Assembly (NCBI GenBank): GCA_043763605.1
Contig: JAYULM010000123.1
Coordinates: 1 to 16,801 of the forward strand
Length of the DNA stretch: 16,801 nt
Reading direction: 5' to 3'
Origin: JACMIU01 sp043763605
GTDB taxonomy: Bacteria > Armatimonadota > Armatimonadia > Armatimonadales > Armatimonadaceae
The first letter of the stretch is position 1. Each line of letters starts with the position of its first letter. A program made the translations under genes and the position numbers. This document shows, piece after piece, positions 6,882 to 13,640 of the stretch. Below the pieces are notes generated by a model. That model was given only the letters and a program-made list of their open reading frames with translations, ran no database searches and was not told the origin of the DNA.

Positions 6882-7895
6882 ATGCGACTACTGATCCTGG
6901 GCGGCACGATATTTTTAGGGCGGCACTTAGCCGAGGCGGCGTTGCGCGCGGGGCATGCCGTGACGCTGTTTCATCGTGGCAAGCATAACCCCGGCTTGTT
7001 CGGCGATGCCGTGGAAACGGTTACAGGGGACCGAACCGTCGCGGACGATCTGGCGCGGCTGGCGAGCGGCGGGACGTGGGACGCCGTGATCGATACGTGC
7101 GGGTACGTGCCGCGAATCGTCGGCATGTCGGCGGACGCCCTGAAGGATAGCGTCCGCGCATACTGCTTCATTTCTACCGTGTCCGTGTATGCCGACTGGT
7201 CCGTGAAGAATGTAACCGAGGATGCGCCGCTGGCGACGCTCGACGACCCCGCGACCGAGGAAGTGACCGGCGAGACCTATGGCGGTTTGAAAGTGCTGTG
7301 CGAGAACGCGGTGCGTAACGTTTACGGTGACGCGCGGACGCTGATCGTCCGACCGGGCTACATCGTCGGACCGCACGACCCGTCGGACCGCTTTACGTAC
7401 TGGGTTCATCGCGTCGCGCAGGGCGGCGGCGATATTCTCGCGCCGGGGGACGAGAACACAATCGCACAGTTCGTCGATGTGCGCGACCTCGCAGAATGGA
7501 ATCTGCGTTTGCTGGAAGGGGGAACCACGGGCACGTACAACGCCGACGGGCTGCCGGTGCGTTTCGACGAACTGTTCGCCGCCTGCCGCGCGGCGGCGAA
7601 CCGCACGGAAGCCGACGCGCGCGTCGTGTATGTCCCGGAATCGTTCCTGGACGCGCAGGGCGTGGATTCGTGGCAGTCGGCATTGCCGATCTTCACGCCG
7701 AACTCCGCCGAGGACGCCGGGCAGGTGGACATCTCCCGCGCCGTCGCCAGCGGCTTGACGTTCCGCCCGCTCGCCGAAACCGTCGCCGACACGCTCGCCT
7801 GGGACCGGAAACGCACTGCCGAGAACGCCTACAAAAACGCGCTCACCGCCGAACGAGAAGCGGAACTGATCGCGGCGTTCTGCGGCGGATTTTAG
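6882..7895 (+). CDS. NAD-dependent epimerase/dehydratase-like SDR
   Basis: A 337-residue extended short-chain dehydrogenase-like protein with an N-terminal Rossmann fold. The nucleotide-binding loop is GGTIFLGRH (7-15), the catalytic-type Tyr133-xxx-Lys137 lies in YGGLK, and an upstream ISTVSVY segment (97-103) supplies the Ser/Thr. RPGYIVGPHDP is the typical post-catalytic strand. Substrate cannot be told from sequence; related proteins act on nucleotide sugars or resemble chloroplast RNA-binding CSP41-type SDRs. ATG 6882 has GAAGGG 7 nt upstream. It is 32 nt downstream of the methyltransferase on the same strand, so it may be co-transcribed, though the hairpin between them leaves this open. 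radA begins 47 nt after its stop, with its own promoter. Confidence 0.85.
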   Translation: MRLLILGGTIFLGRHLAEAALRAGHAVTLFHRGKHNPGLFGDAVETVTGDRTVADDLARLASGGTWDAVIDTCGYVPRIVGMSADALKDSVRAYCFISTVSVYADWSVKNVTEDAPLATLDDPATEEVTGETYGGLKVLCENAVRNVYGDARTLIVRPGYIVGPHDPSDRFTYWVHRVAQGGGDILAPGDENTIAQFVDVRDLAEWNLRLLEGGTTGTYNADGLPVRFDELFAACRAAANRTEADARVVYVPESFLDAQGVDSWQSALPIFTPNSAEDAGQVDISRAVASGLTFRPLAETVADTLAWDRKRTAENAYKNALTAEREAELIAAFCGGF

Positions 7896-7907
7896 GCGAA
7901 TTGTTGT

Positions 7908-7936
7908 TTGCCTTGTTGTTCGCTTTTTGATACAAT
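7908..7936 (+). promoter_or_regulatory. radA promoter, leaderless layout
   Basis: TTGCCT (7908-7913), a 17-bp spacer, TACAAT (7931-7936), then 6 nt and the ATG of radA at 7943. No Shine-Dalgarno sequence precedes the ATG, consistent with a leaderless mRNA. Confidence 0.75.
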
Positions 7937-7942
7937 AGGCGC

Positions 7943-10897
7943 ATGGCAACCGGAATAAAGACACGCTACGTCTGCGAAATGTGCGGCTCGGTACAGCCGA
8001 AATGGCAGGGCAAATGCCCTGACTGCGGCGAGTGGAACAGCCTCGTCGAGGAGGCGGTTCGCGGCACGGCGAACACGCTCGCACAGTCGCTCGCCCGCAA
8101 CGGCGGGTCGCTCAGCGGCAACGGCGGCGGCGGCGGCGGTAATGGCAACGCGACCGGACCCGGTTCGCCCCTCGCCGGTGCCACCAACATCTCGTACATG
8201 GGTGCGGCGCAGTCGCGCCCCCGCCCGATCACGTCGATCTCGGCTATCTCCCACGAACGCCAGACGACATATATCAGCGAGTTCGACCGTGTGCTGGGCG
8301 GGGGCGTGGTCGCCGGTTCGCTGGTGCTGATCTGCGGGGAACCCGGGGCGGGGAAATGCCTCGCCGGGACGGAACGCGTCCTTGACCCACTGACCGGCGA
8401 TTACCTCCCGATAACCGAGTGGGCGAACGGTAATCGCGGCGTCTACACGCTGGATACCGACACCTACCGGCTGAGTGCGGGGCGGGTGGAAAAGTTCTGG
8501 GAGCAGGGCGAAAAGCCGCTCGTTCGCGTGGAAACACGCCTGGGGAAACGGCTCCACTGTACGCCGAACCACCCGCTTCTCACGGAAAACGGATGGGAGG
8601 CGGCGGGCGGGTTACTCCCCGGCGCACGGCTCGCGACGCCGCGCTCACTTCCGGTTTTCGGGACGGAGACGATGGCGGACGCGGAAGTAAAGTTGATCGC
8701 GTATATTCTCTCCGACGGTTCTGCCCGAAGCAGTATCAACGTGACTTCGATGCTTCCCGAGGTTGCCGATGATCTAACGGGTGTCGCCGCGCACTTCGGG
8801 ATGACGCTTCGGGTGTACGAAAAACCGGGCAATCGCGCCAAACAGTATCGCTTCGTCGTTCCGCACGGGGACCGCGAAGAATCACGGGCGGGCATCGCAA
8901 CGCGTTTAAAGTCCGCGCAACACGACGCCTGTATCTCGCGGGCGGAATGGGCACGAAAAGCCGCAGTTTCGTATGATTCGCTCCGGGCATGGACGGATGG
9001 GAACGCCGCTCCGAGCAAAGAGCAATGCGAACGCTTAGCCGGGGCGATTGCCATCGAGGAAGATTTCTACGATCCGCAAGCGGGAATGACCACACCGATA
9101 GCGCGATTTTTAGAGGACATGGGACTTCGCTACCGGTCGGCAAGCAATAAATCAGTTCCCGCCCCCGTGTTCCGTCTGGCGAAGGCGCAGTTGCAACAGT
9201 TTCTGCGGGTGCTGTTTTCCTGTGATGGTAGCGTTTACGCGACGCCGGAACGAGCCGGTGTATCGTACTCCACGATCAGCCGTCGTCTGGCAGAGGATGT
9301 GCAACACCTTCTGCTACGGTTCGGGCTGGTGGCACGTTTGCGTGAGAAGCGGCAGAGCGTTAACGGCGAACCGTACACCGCTTACGAGGTAGAGATGCGA
9401 GGCACCGAAACCACAAAGCGGTTTCTGGAAGTAATCGGCATCTGGGGGCGGCACGACGCCAAAGCCCATCTGGATGCGATCCCGAAAACGCGGTTCGCAT
9501 CGACCGGACAGGATACCGTGCCGACGGGTACTCACTTCTGGCAACACCTCACCGAGATCACCGGGGGCTTTAACCGGAACGCGATGCGGGCGAAAACTGG
9601 CGTTTATGTACAGAACCGCCGTCACGACCGCCCTCTCTGCCGCCAAACAGTCGCCGCGCTTGCCGGAGTCTATGCCTCGCCGTTACTGGATCGCCTCGCC
9701 TGTAGTGATGTCTACTGGGATGAAATCGTATCGGTGACACCCTGCGGAACCGCGCCGGTGTACGACCTGTCCGTGCCGGGAACCGCAAACTTCGTCGCGC
9801 AAGGCATGATCGTTCATAACTCGACGCTTTTGTCGCAGGTCGCGGGCAACCTTGCGAAAGCCTACGGCACCGTGCTGTATGTTTCGGGGGAGGAGTCGGC
9901 GCAACAGATCAAACTGCGCGCCGAGCGGCTCGGGTCGGAGCATGACGATCTGTTGCTGGCGTCGGAAACCGATGTCGGGCAGATCGCCGGGTATATCGAC
10001 GAACTCAAGCCGAAGTTTCTGATCATCGACTCCATCCAGACCATGCAGTCGCCTGATGTCGAATCCGCGCCGGGGACCGTCTCGCAGGTGCGCGCGTCCA
10101 CGGCGGCACTGGCGGCGATTGCGAAGGGGAGGGGAATCCCGGTCTTTCTCGTCGGGCACGTCACGAAGGAAGGCTCGCTCGCCGGTCCCCGCGTTCTGGA
10201 ACACATGGTGGACACCGTGCTCTATTTCGAGGGCGACCGCCATCTGACGTTCCGCGTACTCCGCGCCGTTAAGAACCGCTTCGGCTCCACCGACGAACTG
10301 GGGATTTTCGAGATGCGCGAGGAGGGTTTGGTCGGCGTCGAGAACCCGTCCGAACTGTTCCTCGCCGAACGTCCGCAGATGCAACCGGGGTCCACGGTGA
10401 CGGCGACTATCGAGGGGACGCGCCCGCTTCTGGTCGAGATTCAGGCGTTGGTCGCGCCGTCGTATCTCGGATCGCCGCGCCGCACGACGAACGGCGTTTC
10501 GCGCGACCGCGTGTCGATGATCTTAGCGGTGCTGGAAAAGCGGGTCGGCTTGTCGCTCGCCAACCAGGACGTGTATATCAACGTCGCGGGCGGGATCAAG
10601 ATCGAGGAACCGGCGGCGGATCTCGCTATCGCGCTCGCCATCGCGTCGAACTTCAAGGAAATGCCGGTGGACCCGAAGGCGGTCTTTCTGGGCGAGATCG
10701 GCTTGTCGGGCGAGGTGCGCGGTTGCTCGCAGATCGACAAGCGGCTCAAAGAGGCGGCGCGTCTCGGGTTCGACATGGCACTGATCCCCGGCAAGAACAT
10801 CGGGCGCGACGCGAAAGGCTCCGGCATCGCGTTCCTCGGCGTGGACGGCTTGCGGGAAGCGGTCGATAAGTCGCTGATCAGTCCGAGCGGGGTGTAG
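7943..10897 (+). CDS. radA: DNA repair ATPase RadA/Sms precursor containing an intein
   Basis: RadA is a RecA-like, DnaB-like helicase/ATPase that helps branch migration during recombinational repair. The 984-residue precursor carries an N-terminal zinc finger (Cys11, Cys14, Cys25, Cys28), a Gly-rich linker (about 54-68), and Walker A split as GEPGAGK (132-138) and STLL (627-630) by a 488-residue insertion with intein features. After it come LIIDS (693-697, Walker B), the RadA signature KNRFG (777-781) and a Lon-like C-terminal domain with GEIGLSGEVRG (917-927). Removing the insertion leaves 496 residues, slightly longer than most RadA proteins because of the linker. If splicing failed, the P-loop would be destroyed, so activity depends on excision. 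Confidence 0.95.
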   Translation: MATGIKTRYVCEMCGSVQPKWQGKCPDCGEWNSLVEEAVRGTANTLAQSLARNGGSLSGNGGGGGGNGNATGPGSPLAGATNISYMGAAQSRPRPITSISAISHERQTTYISEFDRVLGGGVVAGSLVLICGEPGAGKCLAGTERVLDPLTGDYLPITEWANGNRGVYTLDTDTYRLSAGRVEKFWEQGEKPLVRVETRLGKRLHCTPNHPLLTENGWEAAGGLLPGARLATPRSLPVFGTETMADAEVKLIAYILSDGSARSSINVTSMLPEVADDLTGVAAHFGMTLRVYEKPGNRAKQYRFVVPHGDREESRAGIATRLKSAQHDACISRAEWARKAAVSYDSLRAWTDGNAAPSKEQCERLAGAIAIEEDFYDPQAGMTTPIARFLEDMGLRYRSASNKSVPAPVFRLAKAQLQQFLRVLFSCDGSVYATPERAGVSYSTISRRLAEDVQHLLLRFGLVARLREKRQSVNGEPYTAYEVEMRGTETTKRFLEVIGIWGRHDAKAHLDAIPKTRFASTGQDTVPTGTHFWQHLTEITGGFNRNAMRAKTGVYVQNRRHDRPLCRQTVAALAGVYASPLLDRLACSDVYWDEIVSVTPCGTAPVYDLSVPGTANFVAQGMIVHNSTLLSQVAGNLAKAYGTVLYVSGEESAQQIKLRAERLGSEHDDLLLASETDVGQIAGYIDELKPKFLIIDSIQTMQSPDVESAPGTVSQVRASTAALAAIAKGRGIPVFLVGHVTKEGSLAGPRVLEHMVDTVLYFEGDRHLTFRVLRAVKNRFGSTDELGIFEMREEGLVGVENPSELFLAERPQMQPGSTVTATIEGTRPLLVEIQALVAPSYLGSPRRTTNGVSRDRVSMILAVLEKRVGLSLANQDVYINVAGGIKIEEPAADLAIALAIASNFKEMPVDPKAVFLGEIGLSGEVRGCSQIDKRLKEAARLGFDMALIPGKNIGRDAKGSGIAFLGVDGLREAVDKSLISPSGV
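8357..9820 (+). mobile_element. Intein with LAGLIDADG homing endonuclease, inserted in the RadA P-loop
   Basis: It spans precursor residues Cys139 to Asn626 (488 residues). Splicing motifs: N-terminal CLAGTERV (block A), TPNH at 207-210 (block B), APVYDLSVPGTANFVAQG at 604-621 (block F) and C-terminal IVHN (block G) with penultimate His625, followed by Ser627 as the first C-extein residue. Two endonuclease motifs are present: LIAYILSDG (251-259, Asp258) and LRVLFSCDG (421-429, Asp428), both with the acidic residue kept, so the endonuclease may be active. Between them, residues about 330-372 look like a helix-turn-helix (ISRAEWARKAAVSYDSLRAW onward), possibly for target binding. The insertion is between the Lys and Ser of Walker A, where homing targets a codon run that cells cannot easily change. 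Confidence 0.93.
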
Positions 10898-10953
10898 TGG
10901 TTGTCGGGACCGGAAATCTGCTTATCAGCCGTGCAGCCGAAGTGAGAGCCGAC

Positions 10954-11008
10954 CCATCCACAGGTCGCTTCTTTGTCCCTGTTTCGACTTGACCAGCGAT
11001 TATCCACA
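10954..11008 (+). promoter_or_regulatory. Possible DnaA boxes upstream of the plus-strand module
   Basis: TTATCCACA at 11000-11008 is an exact consensus DnaA box. CCATCCACA at 10954-10962 matches 7 of 9 positions. The exact box ends 6 bp before the -35 at 11015. There is no box cluster or AT-rich unwinding region, so this is not an origin. DnaA-linked control of the downstream promoter is possible but chance is not excluded. Confidence 0.35.
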
Positions 11009-11014
11009 GCGTTT

Positions 11015-11043
11015 TTGACAACGATAAAGGCGCATTCTACAAT
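11015..11043 (+). promoter_or_regulatory. Near-consensus sigma70 promoter
   Basis: TTGACA (11015-11020), a 17-bp spacer and TACAAT (11038-11043). This is the best promoter in the window. Transcription should start near 11050, leaving a leader of about 70 nt before the ATG at 11120. The leader includes a 12-codon mini-ORF from ATG 11048 to TAA at 11084-11086. Confidence 0.8.
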
Positions 11044-11119
11044 GAACATGCAATTGATTTCGGGCGCGGATACACTGGGGATATAACGACGCGACCGTGA
11101 GAGGATTGGAATAATCTCA

Positions 11120-11408
11120 ATGCCAACGATAACACTCGATCTGCCCGAGTCCACGTACCGTGACGCGCTCTCCTTCGACGTAACCGAGCGGGTGCGCCTG
11201 TTCGCCGTCGCGCTACGCACCGCCCGCGCCATCGAGGAAGCCGAGGAAGACCCCGACGTACCGGACTATGATCGTCCGACCGACGAAGCTGACTTGGAGG
11301 CAATCGGGCGCGGACTTGCAAGCCGCTGCGGAAGGGCGAACCGCTCCCGGTGACGTAGTTTTCGCCCGGTTACGCGAACAGGCGCGAAACGGGCTTTCGC
11401 CGAAATGA
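11120..11408 (+). pseudogene. Frameshifted antitoxin-like gene (copy 1)
   Basis: It starts MPTITLDLPESTYRDAL and is clearly related to the intact minus-strand gene at 12078-12344 (MPTLTLDLPDTAYRAAL). Both share DEADLEAIGR/NEADLEAIGR. The original frame runs to a stop at 11351-11353 with the unrelated tail ASRCGRANRSR. Dropping one base near 11313-11320 restores the homologous ending: QAAAEG...APGDV...REQARNG, matching EAEARG...VPGDV...MEQARRG. That restored frame ends with TGA at 11406-11408, overlapping the next ATG as ATGA, exactly as in the intact pair. The break is a real mutation or a sequencing error. The N-terminal strand-helix pattern could be ribbon-helix-helix-like; this is inference. 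Confidence 0.75.
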
Positions 11409-11785
11409 CGCCGCTCTTCCTGGATATTACCGAACCGGCAGAAGCGGAAATATCCGGGGCGATTGAGTATGCCCGTTCTCTCGGTGGCGACATAGCCGCC
11501 GAGCTGTTTGCCGAACGGGTAGCGCAAGTGTTCACTAAAGAAGTCGGACGGCTCACCGAAGAGGTTGCCGCGAATGTAACCGGGAAGCCGTTCGATCAGC
11601 CTGACGAAGCGGCATCTAGTCGCTGGGCGCAATCCGTGTACCGTCCGAAGACCGCCACGCTGGGTTATTCCCCGTCCTGCCCGGTGTCGCCATCGGCATT
11701 GAAGGGACGCCCCGCGCTATGCCGGAAGGCGTGGATGTACAGCGTGTCCGGTTTATCGGTTGCCGACTTAGCGCGTAGTGCGTAG
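11405..11785 (+). pseudogene. Truncated RelE/ParE-like toxin gene (copy 1)
   Basis: The first 80-85 residues (to about 11659) match the intact minus-strand toxin at 11665-12081: LFLDITEPAEAEISGAIEY against LYLDLSKPALAEVSAAMEY, and GKPFDQPDEAAS against GKPFDQPDAAAS, then VYR. After that the frame continues into the antisense of the other toxin's 3' end, so the 41-residue tail is unrelated. The C-terminal half that should carry the basic and His/Arg active region is missing. Convergent overlap with the intact toxin gene is about 121 bp. Confidence 0.72.
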
Positions 11786-12081
11786 TACGCGAACCAAAGC
11801 CCCGCCGAACTGCCGCGCTTGCGCTTCGTGGCGGTTTCTATACGAAGCCGGTACACCGGTTGCGAGTAGCGGATCGAAGCCGCCGCGTCCGGTTGGTCGA
11901 ACGGCTTGCCGGTATCGTTGTCGGCGACTTCTTCGGCGAGCGACGCCGCCGCTTCCCGAAACAATTGCGCCACGCGAGCCGCGAACGCTTCGGCGTCGCC
12001 GCCGGTAGCGCGAACATATTCCATCGCTGCCGATACTTCGGCGAGTGCGGGTTTGGACAAGTCGAGATAAAGCGGGGTCAT
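11665..12081 (-). CDS. RelE/ParE-like toxin (copy 2, apparently intact)
   Basis: 138 residues. The N-terminal helix pair (residues 8-45, PALAEVSAAMEYVRATGGDAEAF) resembles ParE/RelE-type toxins. A conserved middle GKPFDQPDAAAS (58-69) and PVYRLRI (75-81) precede a basic stretch TKRKRGSSAGLWFAYYALR (85-103) and TLYIHAFRHSAGRPF (113-127), the usual place of RelE-fold strands and catalytic residues. Such toxins cleave ribosome-bound mRNA or block gyrase; which applies here is unknown. The start ATG 12081 overlaps the upstream gene's stop as ATGA. The family assignment is by pattern; the GKPFDQPD insertion is not in classical RelE and may define a separate subgroup. Confidence 0.65.
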   Translation of the reverse strand: MTPLYLDLSKPALAEVSAAMEYVRATGGDAEAFAARVAQLFREAAASLAEEVADNDTGKPFDQPDAAASIRYSQPVYRLRIETATKRKRGSSAGLWFAYYALRAKSATDKPDTLYIHAFRHSAGRPFNADGDTGQDGE

Positions 12082-12344
12082 TTCGGCCCGCGCCGTGCTT
12101 GTTCCATAAGCCCCGCGAGTGCCACGTCGCCGGGTACCGTTTCGCCCCGTGCTTCGGCTTCCAGACTGCGTCCGATAGCCTCCAGGTCGGCTTCGTTCGT
12201 TTCGCGGTCGAAATCCGGCAGATCGGCGTCTATCGTTTCCAGCGTGGCGAACATCACGGCGGCGAACCGGTTGCGTTGGCGGGGGGTCAAGGTGAGTGCG
12301 GCGCGGTATGCCGTGTCCGGCAGATCGAGGGTCAGGGTTGGCAT
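12078..12344 (-). CDS. Antitoxin-like protein (copy 2, intact)
   Basis: 88 residues, first of the intact antitoxin-toxin couple. The start MPTLTLDLPDTAYRAAL suggests a strand then a helix, as in ribbon-helix-helix antitoxins. The middle is acidic (DADLPDFDRETNEADLEAIGR) and the end is a basic-amphipathic helix (LAGLMEQARRGPK). The ATG at 12344 has GGAAGGA just upstream. It overlaps the toxin by ATGA and the preceding HTH gene by 13 nt, so all three genes are translationally linked. The name antitoxin rests on gene order and size, not on a recognised family. Confidence 0.65.
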   Translation of the reverse strand: MPTLTLDLPDTAYRAALTLTPRQRNRFAAVMFATLETIDADLPDFDRETNEADLEAIGRSLEAEARGETVPGDVALAGLMEQARRGPK

Positions 12345-12592
12345 TGATCGGTTCCTTCCGTCCCTACCGGCGCGTGAACGGGGCTGGTGACGCGGTGGGC
12401 GGGCAGGACAGCGCGGCGTGATAACCGACCTGCCCCGGCGCGAGGTCTGTAGGTTTGCAGTTCGGCAACGTCGATCAACACCCTGCCGAATCGTTCGTGC
12501 CGTGTAAAATTACCTGCCGAAAGCGCGTAATAGATCGCCTTTTCGGAAACGCTCGCTTGCGTCGCCGCTTGCTGTACGGTTATCAGTTCCAT
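12332..12592 (-). CDS. Small helix-turn-helix (excisionase-like) DNA-binding protein
   Basis: 86 residues from ATG 12592. Residues 3-50 (ITVQQAATQASVSEKAIYYALSAGNF, then RFGRVLIDVAELQTY) match the excisionase/MerR-type winged helix pattern: a recognition helix followed by a beta hairpin. The remaining 35 residues are low-complexity and may be unstructured or partly out of frame. The open frame extends to an ATG at 12643, but the promoter TTGACG-N17-TATACC ends 6 nt before ATG 12592, which fixes the shorter start. It overlaps the antitoxin-like gene and probably represses the three-gene operon. Confidence 0.65.
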   Translation of the reverse strand: MELITVQQAATQASVSEKAIYYALSAGNFTRHERFGRVLIDVAELQTYRPRAGAGRLSRRAVLPAHRVTSPVHAPVGTEGTDQCQP

Positions 12593-12598
12593 GCCGAT

Positions 12599-12627
12599 GG
12601 TATACCGTGTATTTAGAAAGCCGTCAA
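12599..12627 (-). promoter_or_regulatory. Promoter of the HTH-antitoxin-toxin operon, leaderless layout
   Basis: On the minus strand: TTGACG (12627-12622), 17-bp spacer, TATACC (12604-12599), then 6 nt and ATG 12592. The surrounding 12600-12680 is markedly more AT-rich than the rest of the window. Confidence 0.75.
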
Positions 12628-12741
12628 AAATAATTTGAAACATTTCTCGTTAATTTAGACTGAAATCCAAATCAATAGCAGAAGGGACACGACGCCTCTG
12701 TCACGGCATATCTCTCGCCCGGTTGTGGTCCGTGCCCCCGT

Positions 12742-13248
12742 TCAATCCGACCGCGCCTCCCCGATTTGCGCCTCGGCGAGGCGGATCAGTTCGCGGTGCA
12801 ACGCCGCTAACTGGTCGGACAGCGCGGTTAGTATCTGCGCCGCTTCGAGCAGTTCGCCGTTCATATTCGCGGACACGTCCTGCGAAAAGTCGGCGTTGGC
12901 GATGCGTGTGATGTGGAAAAACAGGGCGCGCAGGTTACTGGTCAGGTGGGACGACATGGCGTTGACATTGATGACGAGGTCGCGCCATGTCCCGTCTGCC
13001 CCAGGCAGTTCGATCTGCCCGCCGAGCCGACCCTGCGTACCGATGTCGCGCGACAAGTACGTCAGTTCCCCGGCGAACTGGTTCATCTGATTGACGTGCG
13101 CATTGAAAAGGCGCGCGATCTCGCTATCGGTCGGGTCTTCGTACGGCGGCAGTTGTACGGTCAGATCGCCCGTGTGTAGCCGTTGCAACGCGTCGCGGAT
13201 CTGTTCCGGGCTGAGGCGCGGCGTCACGGGGTCGGATGGCAGGGACAT
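12742..13248 (-). CDS. Stand-alone poly-HAMP signalling protein without kinase
   Basis: 168 residues, soluble, no membrane segment. It contains about three consecutive HAMP units: residues 15-57 (IRDALQRLHTGDLTV and DSEIARLFNAHVNQM), 59-103 (SRDIGTQGRLGGQIELPG, then GTWRDLVINVNAM) and 104-148 (ITRIANADFSQDV, then GELLEAAQIL and LSDQL). The same unit order occurs in the poly-HAMP arrays of Nik1-type hybrid histidine kinases, but here no kinase, GAF or methyl-accepting module follows; the C-terminus is a short coiled-coil-like helix. It probably oligomerises with or modulates another sensor encoded elsewhere. ATG 13248 is preceded by GAAGGAAG. The 65-residue membrane protein gene lies 96 nt upstream on the same strand. 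Confidence 0.85.
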   Translation of the reverse strand: MSLPSDPVTPRLSPEQIRDALQRLHTGDLTVQLPPYEDPTDSEIARLFNAHVNQMNQFAGELTYLSRDIGTQGRLGGQIELPGADGTWRDLVINVNAMSSHLTSNLRALFFHITRIANADFSQDVSANMNGELLEAAQILTALSDQLAALHRELIRLAEAQIGEARSD

Positions 13249-13344
13249 TAGGATGCTTCCTTCGGTTCGTAATCGGGAGTATGCCCCATGTTACCCGTAT
13301 CCGATAGATTTAATCCGTTCCGCGTCGCGCGGGGGACCGGGGTA

Positions 13345-13542
13345 TTATCGGATCAGATTGTAGATAACGCCGAGGAAAATGAACCCGAAGGCGATACCCA
13401 GACCGACCGCGATCTCGCCTTTCGAGAGACCCCGGCGCGGGGGAGTTTGTCGTTTAAAGGTGTGCTCGGTCCCCTGCGTCAGTTCGACGGGCGGCGGTCC
13501 GAGGCGTTTGCGGTTTCGGTCGGCGGGCATCTGGTTTTGCAT
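13345..13542 (-). CDS. Small single-span membrane protein
   Basis: 65 residues. The N-terminal 40 are polar and rich in Pro, Arg and Gln (cytoplasmic by the positive-inside rule). One transmembrane helix spans about residues 43-63 (EIAVGLGIAFGFIFLGVIYNL) at the extreme C-terminus. ATG 13542 has GAAAGG about 12 nt upstream; a second in-frame ATG follows at codon 5. No family recognised. It may be co-transcribed with the poly-HAMP gene, which would link a membrane anchor to that protein, but this is speculation. Confidence 0.6.
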   Translation of the reverse strand: MQNQMPADRNRKRLGPPPVELTQGTEHTFKRQTPPRRGLSKGEIAVGLGIAFGFIFLGVIYNLIR

Positions 13543-13640
13543 GGATAAGTAGTGCCTTTCTCTCTGTCCAGGACACCCCGGTACCGCCTCCGGTTACATC
13601 TGCCGGGGAACTTTCACTACTTCGCCGTGTACCATACGCT

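Noticed and set aside
6927..8084. 385-codon minus-strand ORF opposite the SDR and radA start
   Set aside because: It spans two well-supported plus-strand genes and their promoter, and the translation is rich in Arg, His and Val without any motif; typical GC-rich antisense openness.
10954..11008. Replication origin suggested by DnaA boxes
   Set aside because: Only one exact and one weak box, no AT-rich unwinding element and no dnaA, dnaN or parAB genes nearby.
10441..11232. 263-codon minus-strand ORF across the radA 3' end and intergenic region
   Set aside because: It reads through the DnaA box and a near-consensus promoter on the other strand and overlaps conserved RadA sequence; no motif.
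12593..12643. 17-codon N-terminal extension of the HTH protein
   Set aside because: It is encoded by the promoter region itself (TTGACG and TATACC), so it cannot be translated from that transcript.
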